Assembly (NCBI GenBank): GCA_035652075.1 | Contig: DASREL010000116.1 | Coordinates: 86,376 to 150,375 of the forward strand | Direction of reading: 5' to 3' | From: Gp6-AA45 sp035652075 | Lineage (GTDB): Bacteria > Acidobacteriota > Vicinamibacteria > Vicinamibacterales > CAVVIG01 | DNA: 64,000 nucleotides | Shown: positions 24,438 through 31,313 of the stretch, in pieces | How positions within the stretch are numbered: position 1 is the first letter of the stretch | Layout: the number at the start of each line of letters is the position of its first letter | Program-made: the position numbers and the translations under genes | The notes under the pieces: model-generated | Seen by the model: the letters and a program-made list of their open reading frames with translations, nothing else | What the model was told of the DNA's origin: nothing | Database searches by the model: none

Positions 24438-25864
24438 CGCGTTCCGCGACTGACGCCTGCCGAGACGCGCTCGCGCGCGCCGCATCGGTCAACCCGTCCC
24501 TCAACGCGTTCAACACGATTGCGACCGAGCGTGCCTTCGAACGCGCCGCCGCCATCGACGCGGATCCGGATCGGTGGCAGAACGCGCCGCTCGCCGGCAT
24601 CCCGATCGCCGTCAAAGACAACATCTGCACGCGCGGCTTGCGAACGACCGCCTCGTCGCGGATGCTGCACCACTACGTCCCGCCGTATGACGCGACGGTC
24701 ATCACGCGGCTCGAGGCCGCCGGCGCGGTGATCGTCGCAAAGACGAACTGCGACGAGTTCGCGATGGGATCGTCGAACGAGAACTCGGCATTCGGCCCGG
24801 TTCGCAATCCGTGGGACGTGACGCGTGTCCCCGGCGGGACGAGCGGGGGATCCGCGGCGGCGGTGGCGGCGAACGTCGTGCCGATCGCCCTGGGATCCGA
24901 CACCGGCGGATCGATCCGCCAGCCGTCGGCGCTCTGCGGTGTCGTCGGACTCAAGCCGACGTACGGCCGCGTCTCGAGATACGGCCTCATCGCTCATGCT
25001 TCGTCGCTCGATCAGATCGGTCCGATTGCGAAACGGGTGCGCGATGTTGCGGTGACGATGAACGTGATCGCGGGGAGCGACGCGGCTGATGCGACGAGTG
25101 CGCCCGACGCGGTTCCGGATTTCGCGACGGCGCTGACGGGCGACATCACCGGCGCCCGCATCGGTGTCCCGCGACGCCTCCTGGAACACGGCGTCGACGC
25201 CGAGGTATCGCGCGCCTTTTTCACCGCGCTCGACATGCTCCGCGCGCGCGGTGCCGCGCTCGTCGACATCGAGCTGCCCCACGCGAAATACGCGATTGCG
25301 ACGTACTATCTCGTCTCGACCGCCGAGGCGAGCGCGAACCTGGCCCGCTACGACGGCGTTCGATACGGATACCGGGCCTCGGGATTCGAGGTTCGGGATT
25401 CGCTGCAGACGATGTACGCGAAAACGCGGGCCGAGGCATTTGGTCCGGAAGTCAAGCGCCGCATCATGCTCGGCACGTACGTCTTGAGCGCCGGTTACTA
25501 CGACGCGTACTACTTGAAAGCGCAACAGATGCGCACGCTGATTCTCCGCGACTACGTGGAGGCGTTCGAGGGCGCCGCCGCAGTCGACGCCGTCGCGATG
25601 CCGACGAGTCCGATCCCGGCATTCCGGATCGGCGAGCGCGCCGACGATCCGTTGCAGATGTACCTGGCTGATGTCTTCACGGTCAGCGCGAACCTGGCCG
25701 GATTACCGGCTGTCAGCGTCCCGTGTGGCTTCACGTCGGCGACCCTGCCCGTGGGATTGCAATTGACCGGGCGCCGCTTCGACGAAGCCACGCTGCTGCG
25801 CATCGCCGAGGCCTACGAACGCGACACGTCATGGTGGACACACCAACCCCCGACGAGCGCGTAA
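24434..25864 (+). CDS. gatA: Asp/Glu-tRNA amidotransferase subunit A
   Basis: A 476-residue amidase-signature enzyme that releases ammonia from glutamine to amidate misacylated Glu-tRNA(Gln) or Asp-tRNA(Asn). The catalytic Lys-Ser-Ser triad is K61 (GIPIAVKD), a Ser in GGTSGGS (134-140) and S160 (GSDTGGS). Residues about 317-323 are encoded by three 7-bp repeat units. Its presence implies this organism makes Gln- or Asn-tRNA indirectly, but the partner gatB must lie elsewhere. The metallopeptidase gene that follows overlaps its 3' end by 34 bp. Confidence 0.96.
   Translation: MTRSATDACRDALARAASVNPSLNAFNTIATERAFERAAAIDADPDRWQNAPLAGIPIAVKDNICTRGLRTTASSRMLHHYVPPYDATVITRLEAAGAVIVAKTNCDEFAMGSSNENSAFGPVRNPWDVTRVPGGTSGGSAAAVAANVVPIALGSDTGGSIRQPSALCGVVGLKPTYGRVSRYGLIAHASSLDQIGPIAKRVRDVAVTMNVIAGSDAADATSAPDAVPDFATALTGDITGARIGVPRRLLEHGVDAEVSRAFFTALDMLRARGAALVDIELPHAKYAIATYYLVSTAEASANLARYDGVRYGYRASGFEVRDSLQTMYAKTRAEAFGPEVKRRIMLGTYVLSAGYYDAYYLKAQQMRTLILRDYVEAFEGAAAVDAVAMPTSPIPAFRIGERADDPLQMYLADVFTVSANLAGLPAVSVPCGFTSATLPVGLQLTGRRFDEATLLRIAEAYERDTSWWTHQPPTSA
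25382..25402. repeat. Heptad array (3 units) inside gatA
   Basis: Units ggattcg, aggttcg and ggattcg follow each other and encode GatA residues of about 317-323 (GFEVRDS region). An imperfect fourth unit (gcctcgg) precedes them. Chance is possible for three units, so confidence is moderate. Confidence 0.55.
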
Positions 25865-26877
25865 CCGCGCCGGCCTGGGCGTCGTTCAGCGACGAGCAGC
25901 TGCTCGCGGTCCGCATGTGCGATCTCGGCGTCGCGATCGAGGGGACCGATCTGGAACAGCGCATCGCCGAGATCAACGCGGAGCTCGACGTCCGCGGTCT
26001 CGCCTTCCGCCCCCACTACTGGCTGTCGGACGAGTGGTTCACGCCGGACGGCGTTCCCGGCGTCGCGATTCCGTTCTACCTGGCGCACCCGCGGCTCGCG
26101 AAGCTCGAGCTCGCGCAGATGCTCGAAGTGGAAGGGGGCGACCGCGACGCGTGCCTGCGCATTCTGCGGCACGAGGTCGGTCACGCCATCGACAACGCGT
26201 ACCGTCTGCGTCGCCGGCCGACACGCCGGCGCTTGTTCGGCAACCCGGCGACGGAATATCCCGAGTACTACACGCCGAAGCCATACTCGAAGAGCTTCGT
26301 GCATCACCTCGATCACTGGTACGCGCAGAGTCATCCCGACGAGGATTTCGCCGAAACGTTTGCGGTCTGGCTCGACCCCGCCTCGATGTGGTCGACGCGC
26401 TACGCCGGGTGGCCGGCGCAGCGGAAGCTGGAATACATGGACCGGCTGATGCGGATGCTCGCCCAATCAAAGCCCTTGGTGAAATCGAAACGACAGGTCG
26501 ATCCGCTCTCGAAGCTGAAGAAGACGCTCGGCGAGCATTACAAGAAAAAGCGCGAGCACTACGGCCTGGACCATCCTGATTTCTACGACGCCGACCTGCT
26601 GAATCTCTTTTCGAACGCGCCCGAGTACGCGAAGAACATGTCAGCGGCCAAATTCGTCCGTCGCATTCGCAAAGACGTGCGCGGCCGCGTCGCCAGCTTC
26701 ACCGACAGCTACCAATACACGATCGAACAGCTGCTCGAGAAAATCATCGAGCGGTGCCGTGAGCTGAATCTTCGGCTGACCGAGTCCGAGGAAGAATCGA
26801 GGATCGACTTCATGGTGTTCCTGACGGTGCAAACGATGAACTACCTGCATAGCGGACGTCATCGAGTCGCGTTGTGA
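25831..26877 (+). CDS. Putative zinc metallopeptidase, partner of an ATP-grasp ligase
   Basis: A 348-residue soluble protein with a zinc-protease motif HEVGHAID at 114-121 and a downstream HPDEDFAETFAVWL segment (168-181). Its Glu could be the third ligand, as in gluzincin/MtfA-like peptidases. Other distinctive blocks are HYWLSDEWFTPDGVPGVAIP (62-81) and PLSKLKKTLGEHYKKKREHY. No signal peptide is present, so it is cytoplasmic. I know similar proteins only as unnamed putative zinc-binding metallopeptidases. It overlaps gatA by 34 bp and is followed 7 bp later by the ATP-grasp gene, so the two probably act together on a peptide or amino-acid conjugate. Confidence 0.78.
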   Translation: MVDTPTPDERVTAPAWASFSDEQLLAVRMCDLGVAIEGTDLEQRIAEINAELDVRGLAFRPHYWLSDEWFTPDGVPGVAIPFYLAHPRLAKLELAQMLEVEGGDRDACLRILRHEVGHAIDNAYRLRRRPTRRRLFGNPATEYPEYYTPKPYSKSFVHHLDHWYAQSHPDEDFAETFAVWLDPASMWSTRYAGWPAQRKLEYMDRLMRMLAQSKPLVKSKRQVDPLSKLKKTLGEHYKKKREHYGLDHPDFYDADLLNLFSNAPEYAKNMSAAKFVRRIRKDVRGRVASFTDSYQYTIEQLLEKIIERCRELNLRLTESEEESRIDFMVFLTVQTMNYLHSGRHRVAL

Positions 26878-26884
26878 GGACATT

Positions 26885-27910
26885 GTGACGAAACTCCGCA
26901 TCGTCGCGCTCGTGCACCGGCACCTGATCCCGCCGGACAAGATCGAAGAAGGGACCGACATCACGTCGGCGCCGTGGCGGACCGAGTACGACGTCATCTC
27001 GACGCTGACCGCCATGGGGCACGAGGTGCGCGCGCTCGGCGTCCACGACGACCTCGGCGAAATTCGGCGGCTGCACGACGAATGGAAACCGCACATCGCG
27101 TTCAACCTGCTCGAGGGGTTCGACGACATCACGATCTTCGATCAGAACGTCGTCTCGCACCTCGAGCTGCTGAAGCTGGCGTACACCGGCTGCAACCCGC
27201 GCGGACTGCTGCTCGCGCGCGACAAGTCGCTGTCGAAGAAGCTGCTCGCTTATCACCGCGTCAACGTGCCGGACTTCGAAGTGTTCCGCATCGGCCGGCC
27301 CGTTCGCCGTTCCAAGCGGCTGCCCTTTCCGTTGATCGTGAAGTCGCTGACGCAGGAGGCGTCGATCGGCATCTCGCAGGCGTCGGTTGTCGACACGGAC
27401 GACAAACTGAAAGAGCGCGTGACGTTCATCCACGAGAGCATCGGGACTGCGGCGATCGTCGAGCAATACATCGAAGGCCGTGAAATCTACGTCGGGATCA
27501 TCGGCAATTCGCAACTGCAGGCGCTGCCGGTGTGGGAGCTGCACTTCACGAGCATGCCGGAGGGCGTGCGCCGCATCGCGACCGACCGCGTGAAGTGGAG
27601 CGTCAAGTATCAGAAGAAGTACGGCATCGACAGCGGACCGGCGAAAGACCTCTCCGAGGAGAAGGCGGACGAACTGCAGCACGTCTGCAAGCGCGCGTAT
27701 CGCGCGCTCGAACTCTCCGGCTACGCGCGCATCGATTTGCGACTGGATGAAGCGGGAACCGCGTGGGTGCTCGAAGCGAACCCGAATCCGCAGATTGCAA
27801 AGGGCGAAGACTTCGCGGCGTCAGCCGAGCGCGTCGGCTTGAACTACGAAGCGGTGTTGCAGCGGATCCTCAACCTCGGACTGCGGTGGCAACCCGAGAG
27901 TTTCGCGTAA
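26885..27910 (+). CDS. ATP-grasp ligase related to D-alanine-D-alanine ligase
   Basis: A 341-residue ATP-grasp enzyme (COG1181-like). ATP-binding elements are visible: FPLIVKSLTQEASIGIS (about 144-160), VEQYIEGREIYVGIIG, and the metal-binding YARIDLRLDE and VLEANPNPQIA near the C-terminus. The N-terminus (LRIVALVHRHLIPP) and the FNLLEGFDD segment differ from true peptidoglycan Ddl. No mur genes are nearby, so a house-keeping D-Ala-D-Ala role is unlikely. The start is GTG 26885 with GAGG upstream. Its tight linkage to the metallopeptidase suggests a ligase/hydrolase pair. Substrates are unknown. Confidence 0.85.
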   Translation: MTKLRIVALVHRHLIPPDKIEEGTDITSAPWRTEYDVISTLTAMGHEVRALGVHDDLGEIRRLHDEWKPHIAFNLLEGFDDITIFDQNVVSHLELLKLAYTGCNPRGLLLARDKSLSKKLLAYHRVNVPDFEVFRIGRPVRRSKRLPFPLIVKSLTQEASIGISQASVVDTDDKLKERVTFIHESIGTAAIVEQYIEGREIYVGIIGNSQLQALPVWELHFTSMPEGVRRIATDRVKWSVKYQKKYGIDSGPAKDLSEEKADELQHVCKRAYRALELSGYARIDLRLDEAGTAWVLEANPNPQIAKGEDFAASAERVGLNYEAVLQRILNLGLRWQPESFA

Positions 27911-28124
27911 CGGCCCACACGATAAAGGCGATCAACAGGAACGGGGAGAGCGGCACCAGCACTGCCATCGCGAAGCCGAGCGCCAGCGCGGCGAACACGA
28001 CGAACATCACGATCAGGACGATGGGCAGCATGATCAGGCCGAAGATGGCCCTGAACAGCAGTTTCAACAGCAGAAACGGCAGCAGGAAGATTCCGAGAAA
28101 CGGCATCATCAGCAGGCACCACAT
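27870..28124 (-). CDS. Small hydrophobic membrane protein
   Basis: An 84-residue, almost wholly hydrophobic protein (MWCLLMMPFLGIFLLPFLL and further helices), probably with two to three membrane segments and a short basic C-terminus (TRNSRVATAVRG). I recognise no family. ATG 28124 is used here; a GTG two codons upstream (28130) is an alternative and neither has a strong ribosome site. Its 3' end overlaps the ATP-grasp gene by 41 bp on the opposite strand. It could be a chance frame, but the composition argues for a real membrane protein. Confidence 0.55.
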   Translation of the reverse strand: MWCLLMMPFLGIFLLPFLLLKLLFRAIFGLIMLPIVLIVMFVVFAALALGFAMAVLVPLSPFLLIAFIVWAVTRNSRVATAVRG

Positions 28125-28140
28125 ACCCACTGAGACGAGA

Positions 28141-28168
28141 GTTCAGATTTCAGAGTTCAGATGGCAGA
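28141..28168. repeat. Heptad array (4 units, NNNCAGA)
   Basis: Units gttcaga, tttcaga, gttcaga and tggcaga lie between two minus-strand membrane genes and overlap the stop codon (28157-28159) of the upstream one. The wording is the same as the array before the CtpA-like gene at 46357, so the two belong to one family. Confidence 0.8.
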
Positions 28169-28417
28169 TTTGAGTGTGGCGCCTTTGAGCTGGTCGATCG
28201 GCCCGCGCGGATCGCTCGGCTGTAAGTAGTTGATCGCGTGGTGGTTGACCGCTTCGTCGAGGTTCTTGACGACCGGTGCGTTTCCGGACGTTCGCTTCGT
28301 CTTCGTGAACCCGACGACGACGCAGAACCCGATGAACAGCACGAGGATGAACACGCTGCTCGACAGAAATCCCTGGACGAAGCCGATGACGATCGGCTGA
28401 ATGTCGGTGAGGCTCAT
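28157..28417 (-). CDS. Small single-pass membrane protein
   Basis: An 86-residue protein with one strong membrane helix at about 12-36 (GFVQGFLSSSVFILVLFIGFCVVVGF spans it) and a hydrophilic C-terminal tail (KTKRTSGNAPVVKNLDEAVNHHAINYL...). I recognise no family. The ATG at 28417 overlaps the stop of the omega-like gene by 4 nt, so they are probably co-translated. Its last codons are made of heptad repeat units. Confidence 0.65.
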   Translation of the reverse strand: MSLTDIQPIVIGFVQGFLSSSVFILVLFIGFCVVVGFTKTKRTSGNAPVVKNLDEAVNHHAINYLQPSDPRGPIDQLKGATLKSAI

Positions 28418-28704
28418 TCTTCGCTCGGTTCTGCCGGTTTCGGCTGCGGGACGTCGTACATGACCATGCCGCGACGGACTTCTTCCATCGCCAGCCGTTC
28501 GGGTTTCTTTGGCAAATGATCGTCGGTAATCCGCAGCCGCGCGCCGCGCCGCAACTGCTTCGCGCGCAAGGCGGCCACGTCGACGAACAAGAATCGGCTT
28601 TCGATCGGGGGCACCGGCTCGGTCGGGATCACCGGCTGCGGCTCCGACGCGTCTGGCGTGGTCGATTGTTCAGGCGTGTGAACCGTCTCGTCCATGTCAG
28701 TCAT
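28414..28704 (-). CDS. rpoZ: RNA polymerase omega subunit-like protein
   Basis: A roughly 96-residue protein whose core (RFLFVDVAALRAKQL, GARLRI, KKPERLAMEEVRRGMVMY) matches the helix pattern of omega: a run of basic/Ala residues, then a KPxxLAMEEVxxG block. The N-terminal 35 residues are Pro/Thr/Glu-rich and unlike E. coli omega. I use ATG 28704; ATG 28716 is also in frame and neither has a clear ribosome site. Omega helps assemble RNA polymerase and bind ppGpp. No gmk or spoT gene, the usual neighbours, is present. Confidence 0.72.
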   Translation of the reverse strand: MTDMDETVHTPEQSTTPDASEPQPVIPTEPVPPIESRFLFVDVAALRAKQLRRGARLRITDDHLPKKPERLAMEEVRRGMVMYDVPQPKPAEPSEE

Positions 28705-28718
28705 AAAACATAGCACGT

Positions 28719-28817
28719 GGGCAGGAACGGCTGGAAGGGCTGGAGCCTGCTTCTTCTCCTGCGCTTCGTGCCCTTCCCGCCCTCCTGCCCTTCCTGCCGT
28801 TCCTGCCCTTCCTGCCC
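28719..28817. repeat. 9-bp-period inverted repeat downstream of groEL
   Basis: Left arm 28719-28743 is purine-rich (GGGCAGGAACGGCTGGAAGG...). Right arm about 28770-28817 is pyrimidine-rich, built of TGCCCTTCC-type 9-mers, and runs up to the groEL stop. The arms are reverse complements, so the transcript can form a long GC hairpin. The same motif flanks the other side of groES-groEL at 30819-30914. Confidence 0.85.
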
Positions 28818-28818
28818 G

Positions 28819-30447
28819 TTAGTAATCCATCGGCGGCTGCGCCGGTGCCGGTTTCTCCTTCTCCGGGATCTCCGACACGAGCGCTTCCGTCGTCAGGAGC
28901 AGCGAGGCGATCGACGAGGCGTTGGTCAGCGCCGTGCGAACGACCTTCGTCGGATCGATGACGCCGGCCTTGACGAGGTCTTCATAGGTTTCGGTCGCGG
29001 CGTTGAAGCCCCAGTATTTCTCCTTGGACTCCTTCACCTTCGACGCGACGATCGATCCTTCGAGGCCGGCGTTGGTCGCGATCCAGCGGCACGGCTCTTC
29101 GCAGGCGCGCCGCACGATCTCGACGCCGAGCCGCTCGTCGTCGTCGAGCGACGCGTCTTTCGCGAACGATTCGAGCACGGTCGACGCGCGCAGCAGCGCG
29201 ACGCCGCCTCCGGGCACGATGCCCTCTTCGACCGCCGCCTTGGTGGCATGCATCGCGTCCTCGACGCGCGCTTTTTTCTCTTTCATCTCGCTCTCGGTCG
29301 CCGCGCCCACCTTGATCACGGCGACGCCACCCACGAGTTTGGCGAGACGCTCCTGCAGTTTCTCGCGGTCGTAGTCGGACGTCGTCTCCTCGATCTGCGT
29401 GCGGATCTGTTTCACGCGGCCTTCGATCGCTTTTTTCGTGCCGGCGCCTTCGATGATGGTGGTGTTGTCCTTGTCGATGACGACGCGCGTTGCGCGGCCG
29501 AGATCATCGAGGCTGAGGTTCTCGAGCTTGATCCCGAGGTCCTCAGTGATCGCGCGGCCGTTGGTCAGGATCGCGATGTCCTCGAGCATCGCCTTGCGTC
29601 GATCGCCGTACCCCGGCGCCTTGACGCCCGCGACCTTCAGCGTCCCGCGGAGCTTGTTCACCACCAGCGTCGCCAGGGCCTCGCCTTCCAGATCCTCCGC
29701 GATGACGAGCAGCGGCTTGCCCGCCTGCGCCACGCGCTCCAGCACCGGCAGCAGCTCCTTCAGGTTCGAGATCTTCTTCTCGTGGATCAATATCAGCGGG
29801 TCGTCGAGGACGCATTCCATCCGCTCCGGATCCGTGACGAAGTACGGTGAGAGATAGCCGCGGTCGAACTGCATCCCTTCGACCACCTCGAGCGACGTCT
29901 CGATCGCGCGCGCTTCCTCGACCGTGATGACGCCGTCCTTCCCCACCTTGTCCATCGCCTCCGCGATGATCGTGCCGATCGTGTGGTCGCTGTTCGCCGA
30001 GATCGTGCCAACCTGCGCCACCATGTTGCCGCTCACCGGCTGACTGAACGTCTTGAGTTCGGCGATGACTTTCTCGACGGCCTTCTCGATGCCGCGCTTG
30101 ATCCCCATCGGGTTCGCGCCGGCCGCGACGTTCTTGGCGCCCTCGCGGACGATCGCCTGCGCGAGCACCGTCGCCGTCGTCGTGCCGTCGCCGGCGACGT
30201 CGGACGTCTTGCTCGCCACTTCGCGGACCATGCGTGCGCCCAGGTTTTCGATCGGATCCGGGACGTCGATCTCTTTCGCGACGGTCACGCCGTCCTTGGT
30301 AATCGTCGGCGAACCGAATTTCTTGTCGATGACGACGTTCCGGCCTTTGGGACCGAGCGTCACCTTCACGGCGTCCGCAAGCTGATTGACACCGCGCAGC
30401 AGCGCGTGCCGTGCATCTTCCTTGTAGACGATGTGTTTCCCTGCCAT
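28819..30447 (-). CDS. groL: Chaperonin GroEL
   Basis: A 542-residue 60-kDa chaperonin that folds proteins in a double ring with GroES. The N-terminus (HIVYKEDARHALLRGVNQLADAVK), TLGPKGRNVVIDK, the GDGTTTATVLA nucleotide-binding loop and the apical GDRRKAMLEDIAILT block are all intact. The C-terminus ends KPAPAQPPMDY and lacks the usual Gly-Gly-Met repeat tail. ATG 30447 has a GGAGGGG site upstream. It follows groES with 16 bp between them. Confidence 0.97.
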   Translation of the reverse strand: MAGKHIVYKEDARHALLRGVNQLADAVKVTLGPKGRNVVIDKKFGSPTITKDGVTVAKEIDVPDPIENLGARMVREVASKTSDVAGDGTTTATVLAQAIVREGAKNVAAGANPMGIKRGIEKAVEKVIAELKTFSQPVSGNMVAQVGTISANSDHTIGTIIAEAMDKVGKDGVITVEEARAIETSLEVVEGMQFDRGYLSPYFVTDPERMECVLDDPLILIHEKKISNLKELLPVLERVAQAGKPLLVIAEDLEGEALATLVVNKLRGTLKVAGVKAPGYGDRRKAMLEDIAILTNGRAITEDLGIKLENLSLDDLGRATRVVIDKDNTTIIEGAGTKKAIEGRVKQIRTQIEETTSDYDREKLQERLAKLVGGVAVIKVGAATESEMKEKKARVEDAMHATKAAVEEGIVPGGGVALLRASTVLESFAKDASLDDDERLGVEIVRRACEEPCRWIATNAGLEGSIVASKVKESKEKYWGFNAATETYEDLVKAGVIDPTKVVRTALTNASSIASLLLTTEALVSEIPEKEKPAPAQPPMDY

Positions 30448-30463
30448 TGTGTGCCCCTCCGAA

Positions 30464-30781
30464 CTACACGGTCGCGAGCGCCGGCTCGCGGACACCCTCT
30501 GCGATGCCGAGCACTTCTTCTTCGCGGACGATCAGGTAGTCCTCGCCCTCGAGTTTGATCTCGGTGCCGGCGTACTTGCCGACGAGCACGTAGTCGCCTG
30601 GCTTGACGTCGAGCGGGAAGACCTCCCCCGTGTCGTTGACACGGCCCTTGCCCACGGCCACGACTTTCGCGGTCTGCGGTTTCTCCTTGGCGGTATCGGG
30701 GATGATGATGCCGCCGATGCGCTGCTCCTGCTCCTCGACACGCTTGACGAGGATGCGGTCGCGCAATGGACGCACGTTCAT
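30464..30781 (-). CDS. groES: Co-chaperonin GroES
   Basis: A 105-residue GroES that caps GroEL. It has the family start (NVRPLRDRILVKR), the mobile loop EQRIGGIIIPDTAKEKPQ (about 19-36) and the GDYVLVGKYAGTEIKLEGEDYLIVREEEVLG core. The C-terminus has a short extra tail (GVREPALATV). An AGGAGG site stands 6 nt before ATG 30781. I see no CIRCE palindrome upstream; the gap holds the 9-bp repeat hairpin instead. Confidence 0.97.
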   Translation of the reverse strand: MNVRPLRDRILVKRVEEQEQRIGGIIIPDTAKEKPQTAKVVAVGKGRVNDTGEVFPLDVKPGDYVLVGKYAGTEIKLEGEDYLIVREEEVLGIAEGVREPALATV

Positions 30782-30818
30782 GAACGCCTCCTGTGTTGAG
30801 TTGTGTGGCTGAACGTAC

Positions 30819-30914
30819 GGGCGGGAACGGCAGGAAAGGCTGGAACGGCAGGAGGGCAAGACGCTGCGAGGTTTTCCCTCCAGCCGGTCCCGCCCTTCCT
30901 GCCCCTCCTGCCCG
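30819..30914. repeat. 9-bp-period inverted repeat upstream of groES
   Basis: Left arm 30819-30860 (purine-rich, with GGAACGGCA and GGAAAGGCT units) and right arm 30876-30914 (pyrimidine-rich) are near reverse complements in the gap between hsp20 and groES. The motif is the same as the hairpin at 28719-28817, so the groES-groEL pair is bracketed by matching elements. Confidence 0.85.
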
Positions 30915-30923
30915 TCTCTATGT

Positions 30924-31313
30924 TTACGCGGCGACGTCGACCTTGATCGACCGCGGCTTGGCTTCCTCGCGAAGCGGGAGCTTCACGGTGAGGACGCCAT
31001 TCTTGTACTCGGCCGAGACCTTGTTGGGGTCGACAGTCTGCGGCAGCGAGAACGAGCGGCTGAACGAACCGTAGCGCCGCTCGACGTGGTGGTACTGCTC
31101 GTCCTTCACTTCGTTCGACGACTTCTTCTCGCCTTTGATCGTCAGTACGAAGTTTTCGATGTTGATGTCGATGTCTTCACGATTCATGTCCGGCAGTTCC
31201 GCCTTCAGCACCAGTTCGTGCTCGCCGGTCTGGAAGATGTCCACAGGCGGCATCCAGGTGCTCGGCGCCGTGAACCCGAAATCGCGAAATGGATCCCAAC
31301 GAACGATCGTCAT
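30924..31313 (-). CDS. Hsp20/alpha-crystallin small heat-shock protein
   Basis: A 129-residue holdase chaperone. The alpha-crystallin domain spans about 18-115, with the ELPDMNREDIDINIENFVLTI strand pair (about 39-59) and the GVLTVKLPL signature (about 109-117). The C-terminal RSIKV stands in for the IxI/V oligomerisation motif. It begins with a 4-bp overlap after dnaK and precedes groES, so it lies in a compact chaperone operon. Confidence 0.95.
   Translation of the reverse strand: MTIVRWDPFRDFGFTAPSTWMPPVDIFQTGEHELVLKAELPDMNREDIDINIENFVLTIKGEKKSSNEVKDEQYHHVERRYGSFSRSFSLPQTVDPNKVSAEYKNGVLTVKLPLREEAKPRSIKVDVAA

Noticed and set aside
24438..27910. gatB expected after gatA
   Set aside because: The genes after gatA are a metallopeptidase and an ATP-grasp ligase; neither has GatB motifs.
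30782..30923. CIRCE element before groES
   Set aside because: I could not find the TTAGCACTC-N9-GAGTGCTAA palindrome; only the 9-bp-period hairpin is there.
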